DNA from: Saussurea involucrata
Lineage: Eukaryota > Streptophyta > Magnoliopsida > Asterales > Asteraceae
DNA: 64,000 nucleotides
Direction of reading: 5' to 3'
Assembly (NCBI GenBank): GCA_033807775.1
Contig: CM066312.1
Location: 22,169,696-22,233,695, forward strand
The notes under the pieces: model-generated
The model's database searches: none
What the model saw: the letters and a program-made list of their open reading frames with translations, nothing else
Told to the model about the DNA's origin: nothing
Shown here: positions 34,321 to 46,941 of the stretch, piece after piece
Position numbering within the stretch: the stretch's first letter is position 1
How the letters are laid out: the number at the start of each line of letters is the position of its first letter
Made by a program: the position numbers and the translations under genes

Positions 34321-36729
34321 TTAGTTTTTCTTTGGTATCCACTTAACCATGTGTACACGTTTGTCAGTGAAAGTAGTTGGAATGGACGATTCTGCAATCT
34401 TCGTAGCATTTGAAGATTCAACTTTGTCAGTCTTCACTTTGGTTAATTTCTTAACCTCGGTGGTCTTCTTTGCCATGGGGACAATCTTCACCTTAGCTAT
34501 CTTTTCAGCTATGGTGGCTGTGGGGCACTTACTAGCAATATGACCAGTGAGTCCACAGTGATAACATTTCCTATAACTAAAAGTAGTTCTAGGACCATTT
34601 GAATGTTGAGCTTTTGATTTAGAATTAAGAGGACCAGCACCAAATAAGCTTTTGGCTTTTGAAATGGGAGGAACATTTAGTTCTTCAGATTTCTTACCAA
34701 GGATATCCACTCTGAGTCTAGGAGTAGATCACTGAATAGACCCACGCTGAGTAGATCCAGAGATCTGATTCCTTGATCCAGAGGAATATATCACTAAAGC
34801 TTTAGAAGCATTCAGCTTTGGTACAGAGGTACCCTTCTGAGGATTTTGGTTCAAAGCAATTCCTTTACCTTTATCTTTACAGACAGAGGTAGGTTTTGGA
34901 TAAACCGTTTTCTCTTTACCTTTTGAAGATGTAGATATTTCCTCAGGGATAGGTGGTCTAGAGGACGAACACTGAGAAGATGATGTGTCAGCGACTGAGG
35001 ATACGAAAGTTCCTAATAAGAGCATGGAATGATCAGTGGTTGGTTCTTGAGTTTCATATTTATAACCAAGACCACGTTTATCACTCAGGGGTATCTGAGA
35101 CTTAATTATCTCAGTGATCTTTGTTGAAGAATTACACCATCCTTCAACAATAGCCTTTTCAGCTTTCAATGCAGCGATAGCTTCTGCTCGTTCGATTTTG
35201 ACTAGCTGATTTAAGTGCACTTGATCTTTAAAATCTTCTTCAATTTTAGAAAGCTTTTCTATTTGAAGGTGACAGTTTTTAAGCTGTTCAGCGAGATCAA
35301 GGTTTTGGTTTTCAACTATCGTTTTGCCATTCATGGCTTCATAGAAACTTCTAGTCAAGAGATCGATTTTACGGAGACTATCAGCTTCATCAATGTTTGC
35401 AATATTTGTAAAGAAGGAAGGTGATACCTGAATAGCAGAGGTTGAAGTTGAGGGAATGTCTGAACTTTCTTCCTCATCTTCAATCTTTGCCATAAGACAG
35501 AGATTGGCTTCATCATCTTCAGAGTCAGATGATGATTCTTCTTCTTCAGAGGCAGCCCAATTGTAAGCCATCAGGCCTTTGCCTTTCTTCTTAAAGCTTT
35601 TCAGCTTCGCATACTTTTCTTTCAGCTTAGCGTATTTGTCATCTTTATTTCTGGGAATAAAGGATTTCTTGGGAAACGCTGAGTTTCTCGATACTTTCTT
35701 AGACATGCACTCATTAGCGAAATGTCCAATCTTTTCGCAGTTAAAACAAGTAGCAGTAGCCTTATCAACAGGAGCTGATGATCTTGGCTTATCAGTAATA
35801 GAAAGGGGTTTGTTCTTTCTGAACATTTTCTTTTTGGAGAATCTCCTGAACTTTTTAGTTAGGAGAGCCAAAGATTCATCATCATCTGAAGAGTCAGAAT
35901 CTGATGACCTTTCAGAGTTACTTTCTAACTCAGTGATAGTGACTGAGGGTCGCTGAGTAGAAGGTTCCTCTGAGATTATAACAACAGGGGTGCTTTTGGA
36001 ATCTTTTACAAGATTCTTCTTAAGATGGCTTGATTGCTCATGATTCAGCATCGTGCCATATAAGGTATCAAGGGTCATTGATCTTAGATCCTTTGACAGC
36101 TTGAGACACATAGAATAACTGTCCCAGCTTTCAGGTAAACATTCTAGAAACTTTGTCAGCACTTCAAAGTTAGAATATTCCTTACCAACAGTTTTTAGAT
36201 CTATTATTAAGCAATTAAAACATTGGGGAACTTCAGAGAGAGTCTCATTCTTACCACAAATGAAACTTTCATACTGTCTTACCAGGTTGATCTTTCGAGA
36301 GTCCTGGACTTCAGCAGTACCTTCATACTGAACACAGATTGTGTCCCACATGGCTTTTGAGGATTTCAGGTTCATGACGGAATGGTAGACTTCGTCAGGA
36401 AGAGCCATGGATAGTATGGATCTGGATTTTGTGTCGATAGCCACTTTCTTCTTATCTTCGTCAGTCCACGTATGAACATCTTTGGGTACCAGCCTTTCTG
36501 GATTAGCAGGTCTATTCTCAGCGGCAGGTACTGCGGCATCAATTCTTACAGGAATAAATGGGCCGTTTTCAAGATAGTAAGGCATAGTAGGGTCTACACC
36601 TTCTAAGAAGAGAGTCATCCTATTTTTCAATAGATTAAAATTATCTCTGGAGAATCTAGGGGGTTTTGCAAGTGAACCATTGTCTATATAGTTTGTGTTT
36701 GTGTTGGTAGCCATTTTTAGAAATAGCAA
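34321..36729 (-). CDS. Copia A Gag with two CCHC zinc knuckles
   Basis: Two frames: 34729-36729 (666 residues, with an ATG at 36712 giving MATNTNTN) and 34321-34710, divided by a stop between them. The N-terminal half is a UBN2-type copia Gag (PPRFSRDNFNLLKNRM, VPQCFNCLIIDLKTVGKEYS). The middle has CFNCEKIGHFANEC, a serine/acidic stretch and a coiled-coil segment. The second frame has CYHCGLTGHIASKC and ends VKWIPKKN then TAA. The protease frame begins directly after that stop. The role is particle assembly and RNA packaging in the cytoplasm. The 666-residue part is intact. Confidence 0.85.
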
Positions 36730-36782
36730 GGAAGAGAAATCTTAGTATAGATTAGATCTTGTTTATGAGATTAAACAAATCT

Positions 36783-36794
36783 GCTCTGATACCA
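36783..36794 (-). promoter_or_regulatory. Copia A primer-binding site (tRNA-iMet)
   Basis: Minus strand TGGTATCAGAGC, complementary to the 3' end of initiator methionine tRNA, two bases inside the 5' LTR. Confidence 0.95.
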
Positions 36795-36796
36795 CT

Positions 36797-37756
36797 TGTT
36801 GGTCCCGAAGGGTTATACAAGTTTGTAGAGGGGGGGGGGGGGGGGGGTGAATACAAACACACAGATTTTACTTTTCTAAATTGTTTATTGATAAATCATT
36901 AACAATTTACAGCTTGTTGCGGAAACAAGATTAAGGATAAACCTAAATCTAAACAAGTTGGAACACTAAGTTTCTTGCACTAAGAAAGAGAAGGAAATTA
37001 CTAATAATAACCTATCTCAAGATAAGAAAGATGAACTTGTCCAGAGTTAGCAAGTTACTTCAAAATTAAGTGAGTTCATCTTCTTATGTACTGCATGCAT
37101 TTAATGCATGACAGTTTACACTTTACACGTGGCAGCAGCTCATTGGTTGTATGTCATTGACCTTTGTTGACAACCTTAGTAGCCGCATGTTTGAACACTG
37201 TAGTATCAGAGTGGTTGTACGATTTCAGACAATAAGGAAGTTCTTTTCTGACATATCGTACAGAGTCGTGCAAGGCTGGTTAAGACAAAAGTACTTTGTA
37301 TGGAGGACTTCATGATCAGCTTTTCGTTGAATCAGCGGTCTATCATTTTATATCAGCGAATGATAGAGTTCAGCGATAGCTAAAGTCTTGTACTTGATAC
37401 TTCACGTTGATTGGACAAATCTGAGTCTTCGCTGATCCACATCAGTTCATTAGGAGACTTGTCGCTGGTTCTTGAGCTTGATCTTCGACTTCAGCGTAGA
37501 ACCTATGTTGACGTAAAACTTGTCTTCAGAGATCATAAGTAAACAACTAACTTATCAGCGATCACCATAAGTATTGAACAGACTCAGAGTATTATGGTGA
37601 ATAGTTTCGCTGAATGTTTATTCTAAAGAGTGAGAGTTCCTATCAGCGGTACTGTAAGATATTAGTACTTATCAGCGATAGTGAAACTCTGATACATATT
37701 GTTTACTCACAATTTTCACAAAGTATATAAGAGAGGGTCATTATCAAATCACTGAG
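36797..37756 (-). repeat. 5' LTR of copia A, outer end missing
   Basis: Begins TGTTGGTCCCG and carries an 18-G run near 36830-36847 where the other LTR has five. It breaks off after ATCACTGAGG and is joined to Athila DNA with a 2-4 bp G overlap. Nine TCAGCG/CGCTGA words. Confidence 0.9.
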
Positions 37757-38407
37757 GGGTGTTGCATGGATTCTAACAAAAATTGGTGAATCAAAGAATT
37801 ACAAGGCTAGTTCTAGTGATACAAAAATGGAAGAATTGAGACTTAATATTTTATTCAGGCTATCAACGCAAAAAATGAACAAATAAAATCAAGTGTGAAT
37901 TGTGTGTAAGATGGCATGAATAAAATAACAATTACTCAACATTCAACAATCCCAGACTCTGTTAAACTAACATGCAAGACTCAGAAACGTAAAACTTTTA
38001 TTCTAAAGCAATAAGGGATATGATAGAACACGAAACCTACCCTACTCGCAGTGAGTAGGTTTCTGCTCCGCAGGCTTCCACAATAACTCCAAAGGGAATG
38101 GGGGTAGATCTTTCACCAACTCGGGATGTTCCTTCATCCACATCGCTCTCTGCAAATCATCATTCGCTTTCTCTTACTGGAACTAACGCTCGACACACCT
38201 CATCACCTCTTTCATCATACTTCTCATCTCAACATTCTCATCGGACATCTGCTCAGTCAATTGCCTTAACTGTTTAGTTATCAAAACCCTATGCTCTTTT
38301 AGGGTTGCTTTGATGTCGCCTTTCAGTAAACGGATGCTTGCCTCCAAGGAAGCAAATCCATCACCATTAGGTTCAGGTCTGAAATGTGTGTTATTCCGCA
38401 TCAATCT
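37757..38407. repeat. Right copy of the 651-bp direct duplication
   Basis: Continues without a break into the Athila env-like ORF, so it represents the empty copia A site. A stop replaces the tryptophan codon after MRCVER, so the env-like frame is shorter here than in the left copy. Confidence 0.93.
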
Positions 38408-39741
38408 ATCCACGTTGGTTTTATCTAAAAACATTTTCTCATTTGAAAACTCATCCGTGGGTAGAGTGATGACGTTTGCTTATTCCATTAAGGCATGTAT
38501 AATTGTGGGGTACGACATGCGTGCATTCGATCTCTCAATGCCCCTAACAATTATATCAGATATAAAACGACCAAAATTGAATTTTAGTTCAGACATAATG
38601 CAGTAAAGAATAAACACCCTAGTCACGCAAAGTGATGCATCATGGGAAGTGGGAAATAACGCGTGCCTAAGAAAATAAAACCATACATTGGTCTCGGGTT
38701 TGAGACAATGTGTTAGTAGAAAACGTGTATTTCCCTTAAACTCCCATTCAAAACCATCACGAGTGATAGTATTCAAAATATTTTCAAGGTCCTCATCAGA
38801 TGCACAATCAATCAATCTCTGAAATTCAGAATACCTGGGTGGTTTAAGTCCCAAAACTTGGTTTATGGCCGTGGCCGAAAAATCAATAGTAGTTTGACGG
38901 ACTTTTATTTCTACACCATTTGTAACTGCTAGTTCATTGTAGAAATCTCTCACCCAATCCAGATTGAACTTGGTATTCATTTCACATAATCTTTCCCATC
39001 CTAACTTTGTGATTGTGTACCCAAATTTTGGGTGTGAAAGAAGTGCACTCACGTGGAATGACTTTGGTGTGTGAAAATTTTTCGAACTAAAATTTGCATG
39101 TTGTAATAAAGCTTCATGGCAACTAAACATTTCAGATTTAGATAAGAGAGTATTAGGCGAGTTACCCAATTTAGATTTTCCTTTGTTCATAGTAGTTGGG
39201 GGAGTGGGTTGTTGTGGCTCCTCAATCTCTTCGATCCTCATTGTGTTCTCGTCTCCAGCCTCCTTTAGTGTATCGCCCTCCTCTTCATCAATTCTTCTCT
39301 TCTTCATCTCCTCAGTGTGAGCTTCTATCACCCCTTAAATCATCTCTTGTACTGAATAGGTGCGACTGGCTCAGCTGGAGTTTGGTGTGGGTTTAGATTA
39401 GTCGACGGTTGGAGGTTTGAGGGGGGTAGATTAGGGTTTTGTCGATGACTGAAGGGTATCGATGAGGATGAGGTGGGAGGATAAAGAGGGTTTGGTCTCG
39501 TGGTGGGAACAGTTCGAAAGGCTGAATGTGGGTTGGGAATGGCTTCACCTCGAGAGTTAAGGATGATGACTCGAGGGATGGCATGAGACCCACTTGGGTT
39601 AGGGTTCTGGTGTTGTTGTCTTAGAGGAGGGAATCCCGGTGGAGGTGATACAGGCCTTCGAAACGTGAGCGTACCATGATCAAATCGGTGAAGAAAGTCT
39701 CTGGAGGAGATGAAAGTCCAATCGAAGCTACCGGTGACCAT
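38183..39741 (-). pseudogene. Athila env-like ORF with putative plant transposon protein domain
   Basis: Three frames: 39340-39741 (proline-rich, RRPVSPPPGFPPLRQQ), 38480-39331 (283 codons) and 38183-38434. The last two are one frame divided by a single TAA at 38480-38482. The second contains the domain annotated in many plants as putative plant transposon protein: GWERLCEMNTKFNLDWV, FYNELAVTNGVEIKV, TTIDFSATAINQVLGLKPP. This ORF sits where Athila elements have an env-like ORF, but no transmembrane helix is evident. Function unknown. Confidence 0.75.
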
Positions 39742-40947
39742 CCGATGACTTTCCGGCGATTCCTAAAAACGAGAGTTGAGGTCGGGGTGACTGAGTTGTT
39801 GGACATGGTATTGAACTGTGGGTTTCCAAAACCAGCTCAATTTTGGTTTTGTTGAGGTTGCAATGCCAAAGAGTCTGCGACTGAAGCGAGAGTGAGAAGT
39901 GATGATGGTGGATTGTTTTGTCGAGGGGTATTTGGAAATGGTCCGAAGTTCATGTTTCAGTTCATTATGTATGGAATGGAAACAGAATCGAAGAAAAAAG
40001 GGTAGAAGACGAAAGGGTGGTGGCTGTTCGGTCTTCGTGAGTATCGCCATCACCATTAGTGATTGGTTTTATACTCGATATGGCAAGTAATCAAGTACAC
40101 AAAAGGATTTTGGAGAAGAGAACTGACACGTATAGGGATTTGGTGTCAGAATGGAAGCTACATATGCCGGCTATGGTGATGGGTTCAGTCGTCATGGGGA
40201 AGAGAAGGAAAATCAGAGGGTTTGTTTGGTTAAGGTTGAAACAGGAAAACAACAAAATCAGATATTGTACTTCTCAAATCCAATTTAAAACTGAAATAGA
40301 TTTTAAGAAAATATTTAGTTTCAGTTTAGTTTTCTAATAAGATTAGTTCAAACATAACCAAGAAGGAATATGATTTTGTTACCACTTTTTCAAGCCCAAA
40401 TTTTAAGGATAAAAAAAATTGTGATAGTTGGGCTTAATCGAAATTAATCCATAAACCGGTTGGGCCGAGAATGAGAGCAGTCCAATAATTCCAGCGGGCC
40501 GAGAATTCGGTTTTGATTCTATTTCCCGTTTGGGCCACTGTTTGTTTACAAAGACAAATGGTTGGGCCGAAACAATTTCAATTTGGGCCTCCGTTTTATT
40601 GCTTATTTGTCTCAAATGGACCAAAATCAGATTTTTAAATCCTTAACCAAAAATTTTACTTCAAATTCCTCCATTTTTTTGTAAAAATTTGGCTAAGAGC
40701 CGAATTTTTTTTATTTTCATCCCATAATATTGTAGTTACCAAAACTTCCTTTCATAACCTCTCTCCCAAAACTGTATTAAAAACTAAATTTTTTTTGTTT
40801 TCGTCTCTTTTATAAAATAAAACAAGGAAACATTTTGTGTTGCTTTTCTTTTAGAAGTTAAAACAATGGAACATTTTTATTTTATTTTCAAATAAATATG
40901 TATACCTTCGTGGATTTAATTAAAAATCCAAGATCTTACCAAAGTGG
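39742..40947 (-). other. Athila spacer between integrase and env-like ORF
   Basis: About 1.2 kb with no convincing ORF on either strand. GGGCC-containing words repeat around 40460-40590 (TTGGGCCG, CGGGCCG). It probably carries untranslated RNA of the element. Confidence 0.55.
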
Positions 40948-42063
40948 TTATTCTAGGAGATGAACAACCTCGAGAGGTTGTTGTGTTAGTGAAGAGGGTT
41001 CGATAAAAGGTTTTACCCTTTGTCCGTTTACCTTGAAAGTAGTTCCCTTTTCTGGATCGATCAATTCAATAACACCGTAGGGAAAAACTATTGCAATCTG
41101 ATATGGTCCCATCCACCTAGAATTTAGCTTACCTGGAAATAACCTGAGTCTAGAATTGAATAGCAGGACTTGTTGTCCTTCGAAGAACTCCATTTGAACA
41201 ATTATTTTGTCATGCCATTTTTTTGTGTTTTCTTTGTAAAGCTTGGCATTTTCATAGGAAAAATTCCTATGCTCTTCTAGTTCACATAATTGTAAAGTTC
41301 TTTTTCTTCCAGCCTCGTCTAAACTCATGTTAAGTTCCTTAATGGCCCAATAGGCCTTGTGTTCTAGTTCAACAGGTAAGTGGCAGGCTTTTCCAAAAAC
41401 CAACTTATAAGGGGACATGCCAATAGGGGTTTTGTAAGCAGTCCGGTAGGCCTACAGGGCATCATCCAATTTGGAGGCCCAGTCTTTTATGTGTGGCTTG
41501 ACTACCTTAGCTAAAATTCCCTTTATTTCCCTATTGTATAATTCAGCCAAACCATTGGTTTGTTGGTGGTAAGCAGTAGCCACCCTGTGCCGAATGTTGT
41601 ACTTTTCTAGGACTTCCTCTAATAAGTTGTTTATGAAGTGAGTGCCTTCATCACTAATTAAGGCACGTGGTGTACCAAATCTAGTAAAAATGTGTTTTTT
41701 AAGAAATTTGACAACTGTTTTAGCATCATTAGAGTGGCAGGCCATAGCCTCCACCCATTTGGATACATAGTCTACAGCTACCAAAATGTAGGCACAGTTG
41801 TTGGACAGTAGAAAAGGTCCCATGAAATCAATGCCCCAAACATCAAATAATTCTACTTCTAAAATTCCATTTAAGGGCATTTCATTCCGTTGAGAGATGT
41901 TCCCACTTCTCTGACACTCATTGCAACTTTTGGCAAAGTTGTGAGCATCATTGTTCAAAGTAGGCCAGTAAAATCCTGATTGTAGGACTTTAGCAGCAGT
42001 CCTATGTCCTCCAAAGTGACCTCCACATGGACCTGTATGGCAATGATGTAAAATAGATGTCAC
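40948..42063 (-). pseudogene. Athila integrase
   Basis: The 41452-42063 frame has the zinc motif (HHCHTGPCGGHFGGHRT ... CNECQRSG) and the DDE core (WGIDFMGPF, ISDEGTHF, NREIKGILAK). It ends with a TAG after SKLDDAL. The 40948-41418 frame continues in the C-terminal style of Athila (SPYKLVFGKACHLPVELEHK) to FIEPSSLTQQ. The stop disrupts the chain. Confidence 0.93.
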
Positions 42064-42089
42064 TTCTTCCTTTGGGATACACCTTCTTA

Positions 42090-43331
42090 TTACCTGATAT
42101 GCACAAACTTTAAACAGATATGGATTATCCCACAGGAACTTTTTAGAATCAAAAATAAGTTTCTTTCTTTGGTGTTTGTTAAGTTCCTTGGGATGATCCC
42201 ACAGGCTAGATAATTAACAATGTCTGCAAACCAAGGTAGTGCAGTATGTTGTACAACTAAGATTCTTTCATCTGGAAAAACCTCACAGATATCACTTTTG
42301 TGTTCTTTTGTGTCTTGTTTTTCCAGTCTTGACAAGTGGTCAGCCACTTGATTATTTATACCCTTTCTATCAACAATCTCCAAATCAAATTCTTGTAATA
42401 ACAAGACCCACCTGATTAGCCTAGGTTTTGCATCTTTTTTGGAAATAAGATACTTGATGGCAGCATGGTCAGTGTGCACCGTTACCTTGGCACCCATCAA
42501 GTATGATCTGAATTTTCAAAAGCAAAAATCACAGCTAATAGTTCTTTTTCAGTGGTGGTGTAGTTGATTTGAGCTTCATTGAGGGTTTTACTAGCGTAGT
42601 AAATGGAATGAAAAACTTTATTTTTTCTGTGGCCCAGAACAGCTCCTACAGCCCAGTCACTAGCATCATTCATAATTTCAAAAGGTAAGGACCAATCAGG
42701 TGCAACTATTACAAGAGCAGTGACCAATGCTTCTTTCAGGATTTTAAAAGATTTTTTACAATCTTCATCAAAGTTGAAAGCATGGTCAAGTTGTAGTAGT
42801 GAACACAAAGGTTTGGATATTTTGGAAAAATCTTTTATAAACCTCCGGTAAAAACCTGCATGTCCTAAGAAACTTCTGATCCCCTTCACAGTGGTTGGTT
42901 CAGGCAAATTTGCAATCACTTCCAACTTTCCCTTATCAACCTCAATACCTCTATTGGAAATGAGATGTCCCAACACAATGACCCTCTTTAACCATAAAGT
43001 GACATTTTTCCCAGTTTAAAATCAAATCTGTTTCTTCACATCTTTTAAGACTTTTTTCAAGGTTTTCTAAACACAGATCATATGATGTCCCGTAAACAGA
43101 AAAGTCATCCATGAAGACTTCCATGGACTGTTCAAGCATGTCTGAAAAAATAGACATCATACATCTTTGGAAAGTGGCAGGAGCATTACAAAGTCCAAAA
43201 GGCATTCTTCTAAAAGCAAAGGTGCCATAAGGGCAAGTAAAAGTGGTTTTCTCTTGGTCTTCTGGTGCAATGGCAATTTGACTATAACCTGAGTAACCAT
43301 CTAAGAAACAATAAAACTCTTTTCCAGATAG
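42090..43331 (-). pseudogene. Athila reverse transcriptase (C-terminal part) and RNase H
   Basis: Three frames offset by shifts. 42951-43331 has RT motifs (FLDGYSGYSQIAIAPED, RMPFGLCNAPATFQRCM, VFMDDFSVYG). 42497-42976 has the RT thumb and the start of RNase H (FLGHAGFYRRFIKDFSK, NDASDWAVGAVLG, TEKELLAVIFAFE). 42090-42500 completes RNase H (TDHAAIKYLISKKDAKPRL). Shifts lie near 42960 and 42510. The RT is cut at 43331 by copia B and its N-terminal part is at 50426 onward. Confidence 0.93.
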
Positions 43332-43895
43332 TGTCAGGATCGATTCCAAACAAGAATAATTATACTTATAAATCAGAATTAAAGAATCTTGCGGAATAGA
43401 ACTTTAATTCAAACACACTCAATGAACAACTAATCAGAAAACACAATCTGTTTGTATTCAATACTTCAACTCACAAGTTTACAACCAAACCTCAATCTTG
43501 TTGAACAGGCTCAACAAGACGACTTCTAATTCTCTAGAAATAGGGTTCTAAACCTTGAGGTTAATTCTCTCTAAAACAAAAACGAATTCTTATAATCTCT
43601 TCGAATAGCTATCTATCAACATCTATTTATACTAAATAATTACAAGATAACTATCAAAACAAAATTGATCTTCAGAATATTCTTTCTTGCTTATCTTCAA
43701 TCATTCCATCTTTATCTCCAACATTCTCGCATTCCATAATTATGATCACAAGCAGTATTAACATCGTTATGCACAAGCAGTACTAACATTGTTCCAGCAG
43801 CATTAACTTTTACTTGCAGTACTAACTTTGCTCTGGCAGTAGTATTGTTGTTCTGGCAGTACTAACCATACTTGGCAAATCTTCAGTTCCCAACA
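43332..43895 (-). repeat. 3' LTR of copia B
   Basis: TGTCAGGATCG...TTCCCAACA. Contains four CAGTA[CT]TAAC words between about 43752 and 43865. Confidence 0.96.
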
Positions 43896-43910
43896 ATCTC
43901 CCCCTAACTT
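43896..43910 (-). promoter_or_regulatory. Copia B polypurine tract
   Basis: Minus strand AAGTTAGGGGGAGAT abutting the LTR. Confidence 0.92.
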
Positions 43911-43958
43911 GACTTTTTAGGTTGAGATGTCAAGTTCTTCAGATGATGCTTCCAAAAC

Positions 43959-46685
43959 CTAATAATGAACACATAAATCAGGATTCAAACCCAGGCTTTG
44001 ATTGATAATCCTTCTCACCAAGTATCTTCCCATTTCAGAATCCTTGTTGCAAGCCAACTTAGCATGTAGCATTCCATTCAACCTTTTCTTGCTGTGCTTG
44101 TATGCAACATCCACCAAATAATACTCATGATATGTATAGTCAAGTGTGATGACATACACTCCACATTTTTCAATGAGCATCCAGTTGGTAATGGCTTGAA
44201 AATTTCTTTCTATCATATACTGAACTGCTTCTGGTTTGAACATTAGGCACAGGTATTCAAGAACCATTTTGGTGATGGACATCCCTTTCTCATTCAGCAT
44301 ATTTCCATACAGCTTCATTCCAACCTTGTACATCTCCTCTACGTCAGATCTAGAGCACATTCTGATAAGTCTTCCCCATGTAGAACAGACCTCAAACTTC
44401 CTATCTGCTCTTTTGACTCTAATGTACTCCTTTCTCTGATCTACCAAGGTATCCCAGAAGATGATCTCAGGAGGCATGGAAGATAATGGGTCAACTTTGA
44501 TTGGATCAGTATCAACCATAGTGATATACATATCACATTGAGCATTACTTGGTTGACCTGATGGAGTTGCTACTTCTTCTTCAGCAACCTTTGTCTCATC
44601 TTTCTTTTCTGGAACATCCTCTTCTTTTTCTTCTTCTACAACTGGTTCTACCCTAGGTTTCTTGACAACTTTCTTCTTGGTAGCTATAGACTTGGTTCTT
44701 GTTCTTTTCAGTGACTCCAGCTTTTCACCCAGGGTTTCTTCTTGCTTTTTAGGAGTGTCATGTTTGGCTTTAATCAAAGCCTCTGCAACTTCAACTTCTT
44801 CCAAAGTAGGCATTTTAGTTTCTGTTGCTTCCTTTGTTTCTGCTGCTTCTTCCTTTGTAGATACTGCTTCTTGCATGGTTTCTGCTGCTTCTTTTGTTTC
44901 TGCTGCCTCTGGAATGGTTTCATCAGTATTAACCGTTTCTGCTGTTGGTTCAGTTTCTGCTTCTTTCTGAATTTCAGCAGCATAAACCGTTTCTGCTGTT
45001 GGTTCAGTTTCTGCTTCTTTCTGAATTTTAGCAGCATTAACCGTTTCTGCTGCATGATCAGTTTCTGCTTCTTTCTGAATTTCAGCAGCATTAACCGTTT
45101 CTGCTGCATGATCAATTTATGCTTCTTTTGCAATTTCTTCAACACACTCATTCTCCCCCTTTTCCTGTGCACTCTCTGTGTTGAATTCAGCTTCTGACTC
45201 CCCCTTTTTGGGAGCATCATTGTTGGGGCTTCTTCTTTTAAGAACATACTGAGCTTTCTTCTTCCTGTGCATCAACTTTGTAATCAGCTTCTTATGCTTC
45301 TCAAGTTGTGTTTGTTGATATAGGACCACTTTCTTGAGTCCATCTATCTCCTTTTGCTGACTTACAACATCTGTGTTGATATGGGCAATGGTTTCCATCA
45401 ATTCCTCATATGTATATCTATCCTCACCTTGTTTAGGAGTTTTTACTTCCTTTAAAGGATCATTGGAAATTTTAGTAGGTGTCTTTTGCCTAGCAAAAGC
45501 ACTGCCTACCCCCGTGGTTTCTTGGCACCTGGGACCTCTGAATGATTTCTCATTCTGAGTTGCCGTGAGGAAGGTCTTAGTTATGTTACCACTGTCCTTC
45601 TTTGTGCTAGCAGAAGTAGTGGCAGCCTTGCTACTCACATGCTCAACCTTCTCCTTAGTGAGCACCTTCTTGGGGTTGGGAGACACCCCTGTGGTTTCCC
45701 TTTCGATATTCTCTATTGGAGAATGCTCCAATAGAGGGCTTAAAGGCTTTGGGCTTGTAGGAGGTACATCAAGGGAAGGAGCCTTGTGTACCATTCTTCT
45801 TGTAAACTTTTTGGTTATGTGAGGAGTGGGTCTTTGAAGAATGGACTGAGGAATTTCTTTGGTGATTGAAGGTGGGGTTTGGCTATCAGTGGGTTGGTCT
45901 AATGATGGCCTTGACCCTGATGCCATACCTTCTTGTGTGTGGGACACACCCATCATTGTAGAGAACAATGGAGTGTCAACTCCTTCCGAGTCCCTGGAAG
46001 TTCTTCTCATATTTGAGAAGACCTTTCCTTTAGGGGGTTTAGGTACATATACCTCAGTAAATTGAGGCAAATCCGTCAATTCCTGAGTAATCACTGCTTG
46101 GACAAACCTTGGGTACATATAAAAACTCTTTTTGGATTCCAGGTTTGACACAAGATCATTGAAAATCATTTGTGAAAAATTAAACTTCCTGGCAGTGGCC
46201 AAGCAGACCAGGGCATAAGCAATGGTACTGCTAAACTCACTCCATCCAGTAGTTTTCTTTGAAATGCAATGCATTAAGGTATGAACAAAGAATCGCCATT
46301 GTGTAGAAAATTTAGACTTGAAAAACTTAAAGATTCCAATGGGACCTTCATACCCCATTCTCGTTAAAGTTGAGTATAGATCGTCATTAGGAATAGACGT
46401 CATACCTGAGGCATCATCCAAACGAAGAGTGATGCGAATAAGCTCCTCTGTAACATTCAAGGGTTTGTCACACACCCTTGTTTTGATGATTTTCTGCCCA
46501 TCTTCAGATACCACGGTGGCATTTTCCCAGAACTGCTTCTGATGCTCGGTGTAGATTGTCGGGGTCACCGTTAGGGCATAGGATATATGCGTGGACTTGA
46601 GGAAATCCACAATGTCGTGAAAACCTGCGGACTGTTTTGGCTTCTGGAGCATGGCAATCTCGTTGTGTTCGTCGATAAACTCCAT
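43959..46685 (-). pseudogene. Copia B ORF3, nearly intact
   Basis: ATG at 46685 (MEFIDEHNEIAMLQKPKQS). The N-terminal domain (residues 1-190) has FLKSTHISYALTVTPTIY, PLNVTEELIRITLRLD, FFVHTLMHCISKKTTGWSEF and CLATARKFNFSQMIFNDLV. In daisy-family genomes this domain is often found beside copia genes under unrelated names. A Ser/Thr/Pro linker, a coiled coil (ETIAHINTDVVSQQKEIDGL) and an AETVNAAEIQKEAETD repeat follow. The C-terminal domain has IIFWDTLVDQRKEYIRVKRA and VEEMYKVGMKLYGNMLNEKG. One in-frame TAA at 45117-45119 (Glu-type codon lost) is the main damage I see. Function unknown. Confidence 0.75.
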
Positions 46686-46941
46686 TGTACCTGAGGATTC
46701 TTGACAGAAAACAGAGATTCTTGGGAGAGAATAGTTAGAAAGAGAGAGAGATGAATAGAATTCAAAGAGACGTTATGAACTTTGGCGGGCTGAAAGAGGT
46801 ATTTATAGCAGTATTAGCCCTAAATTTTCTTTTAAAGCAGTATTAACGATACATGCAGTATTAAGTACGAAGCAGTATTAACTATGTACTGGCAGTAGTA
46901 ACTATGCACTGGCAGTAGTAACTATGCACTGGCAGTAGTAA
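46686..46941 (-). repeat. Spacer of GCAGTATTAAC / GCAGTAGTAACTATGCACTG repeats at the deletion junction
   Basis: Between 46799 and 46950 nearly every 15-20 bases carry a GCAGTA[CTG]TAAC-like word, ending in four tandem copies of GGCAGTAGTAACTATGCACT. The protease frame stops abruptly where this array begins, so the pol deletion ends in repeat DNA. Confidence 0.85.

Larger units (their letters stand above)
24720..37756 (-). mobile_element. Copia A: 13-kb Ty1-copia element with extra ORF (SIRE/Maximus-like layout)
   Basis: Left LTR 24720-25682 and right LTR 36797-37756. On the minus strand the order is primer site, gag, protease, integrase, RT-RNase H, a 1-kb spacer, a long extra ORF and a polypurine tract. 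Its size, position and the extra ORF resemble the SIRE/Maximus lineage. The right LTR lacks the last 24 bases or so, and no 5-bp target duplication is present. The LTRs differ by about 2.7% by eye. The hexamer TCAGCG or its complement occurs about 58 times. Confidence 0.92.

Noticed and set aside
39763..40337. Frames on both strands in the Athila spacer
   Set aside because: No domain, conflicting strands, and located in the known non-coding gap between integrase and the env-like ORF.
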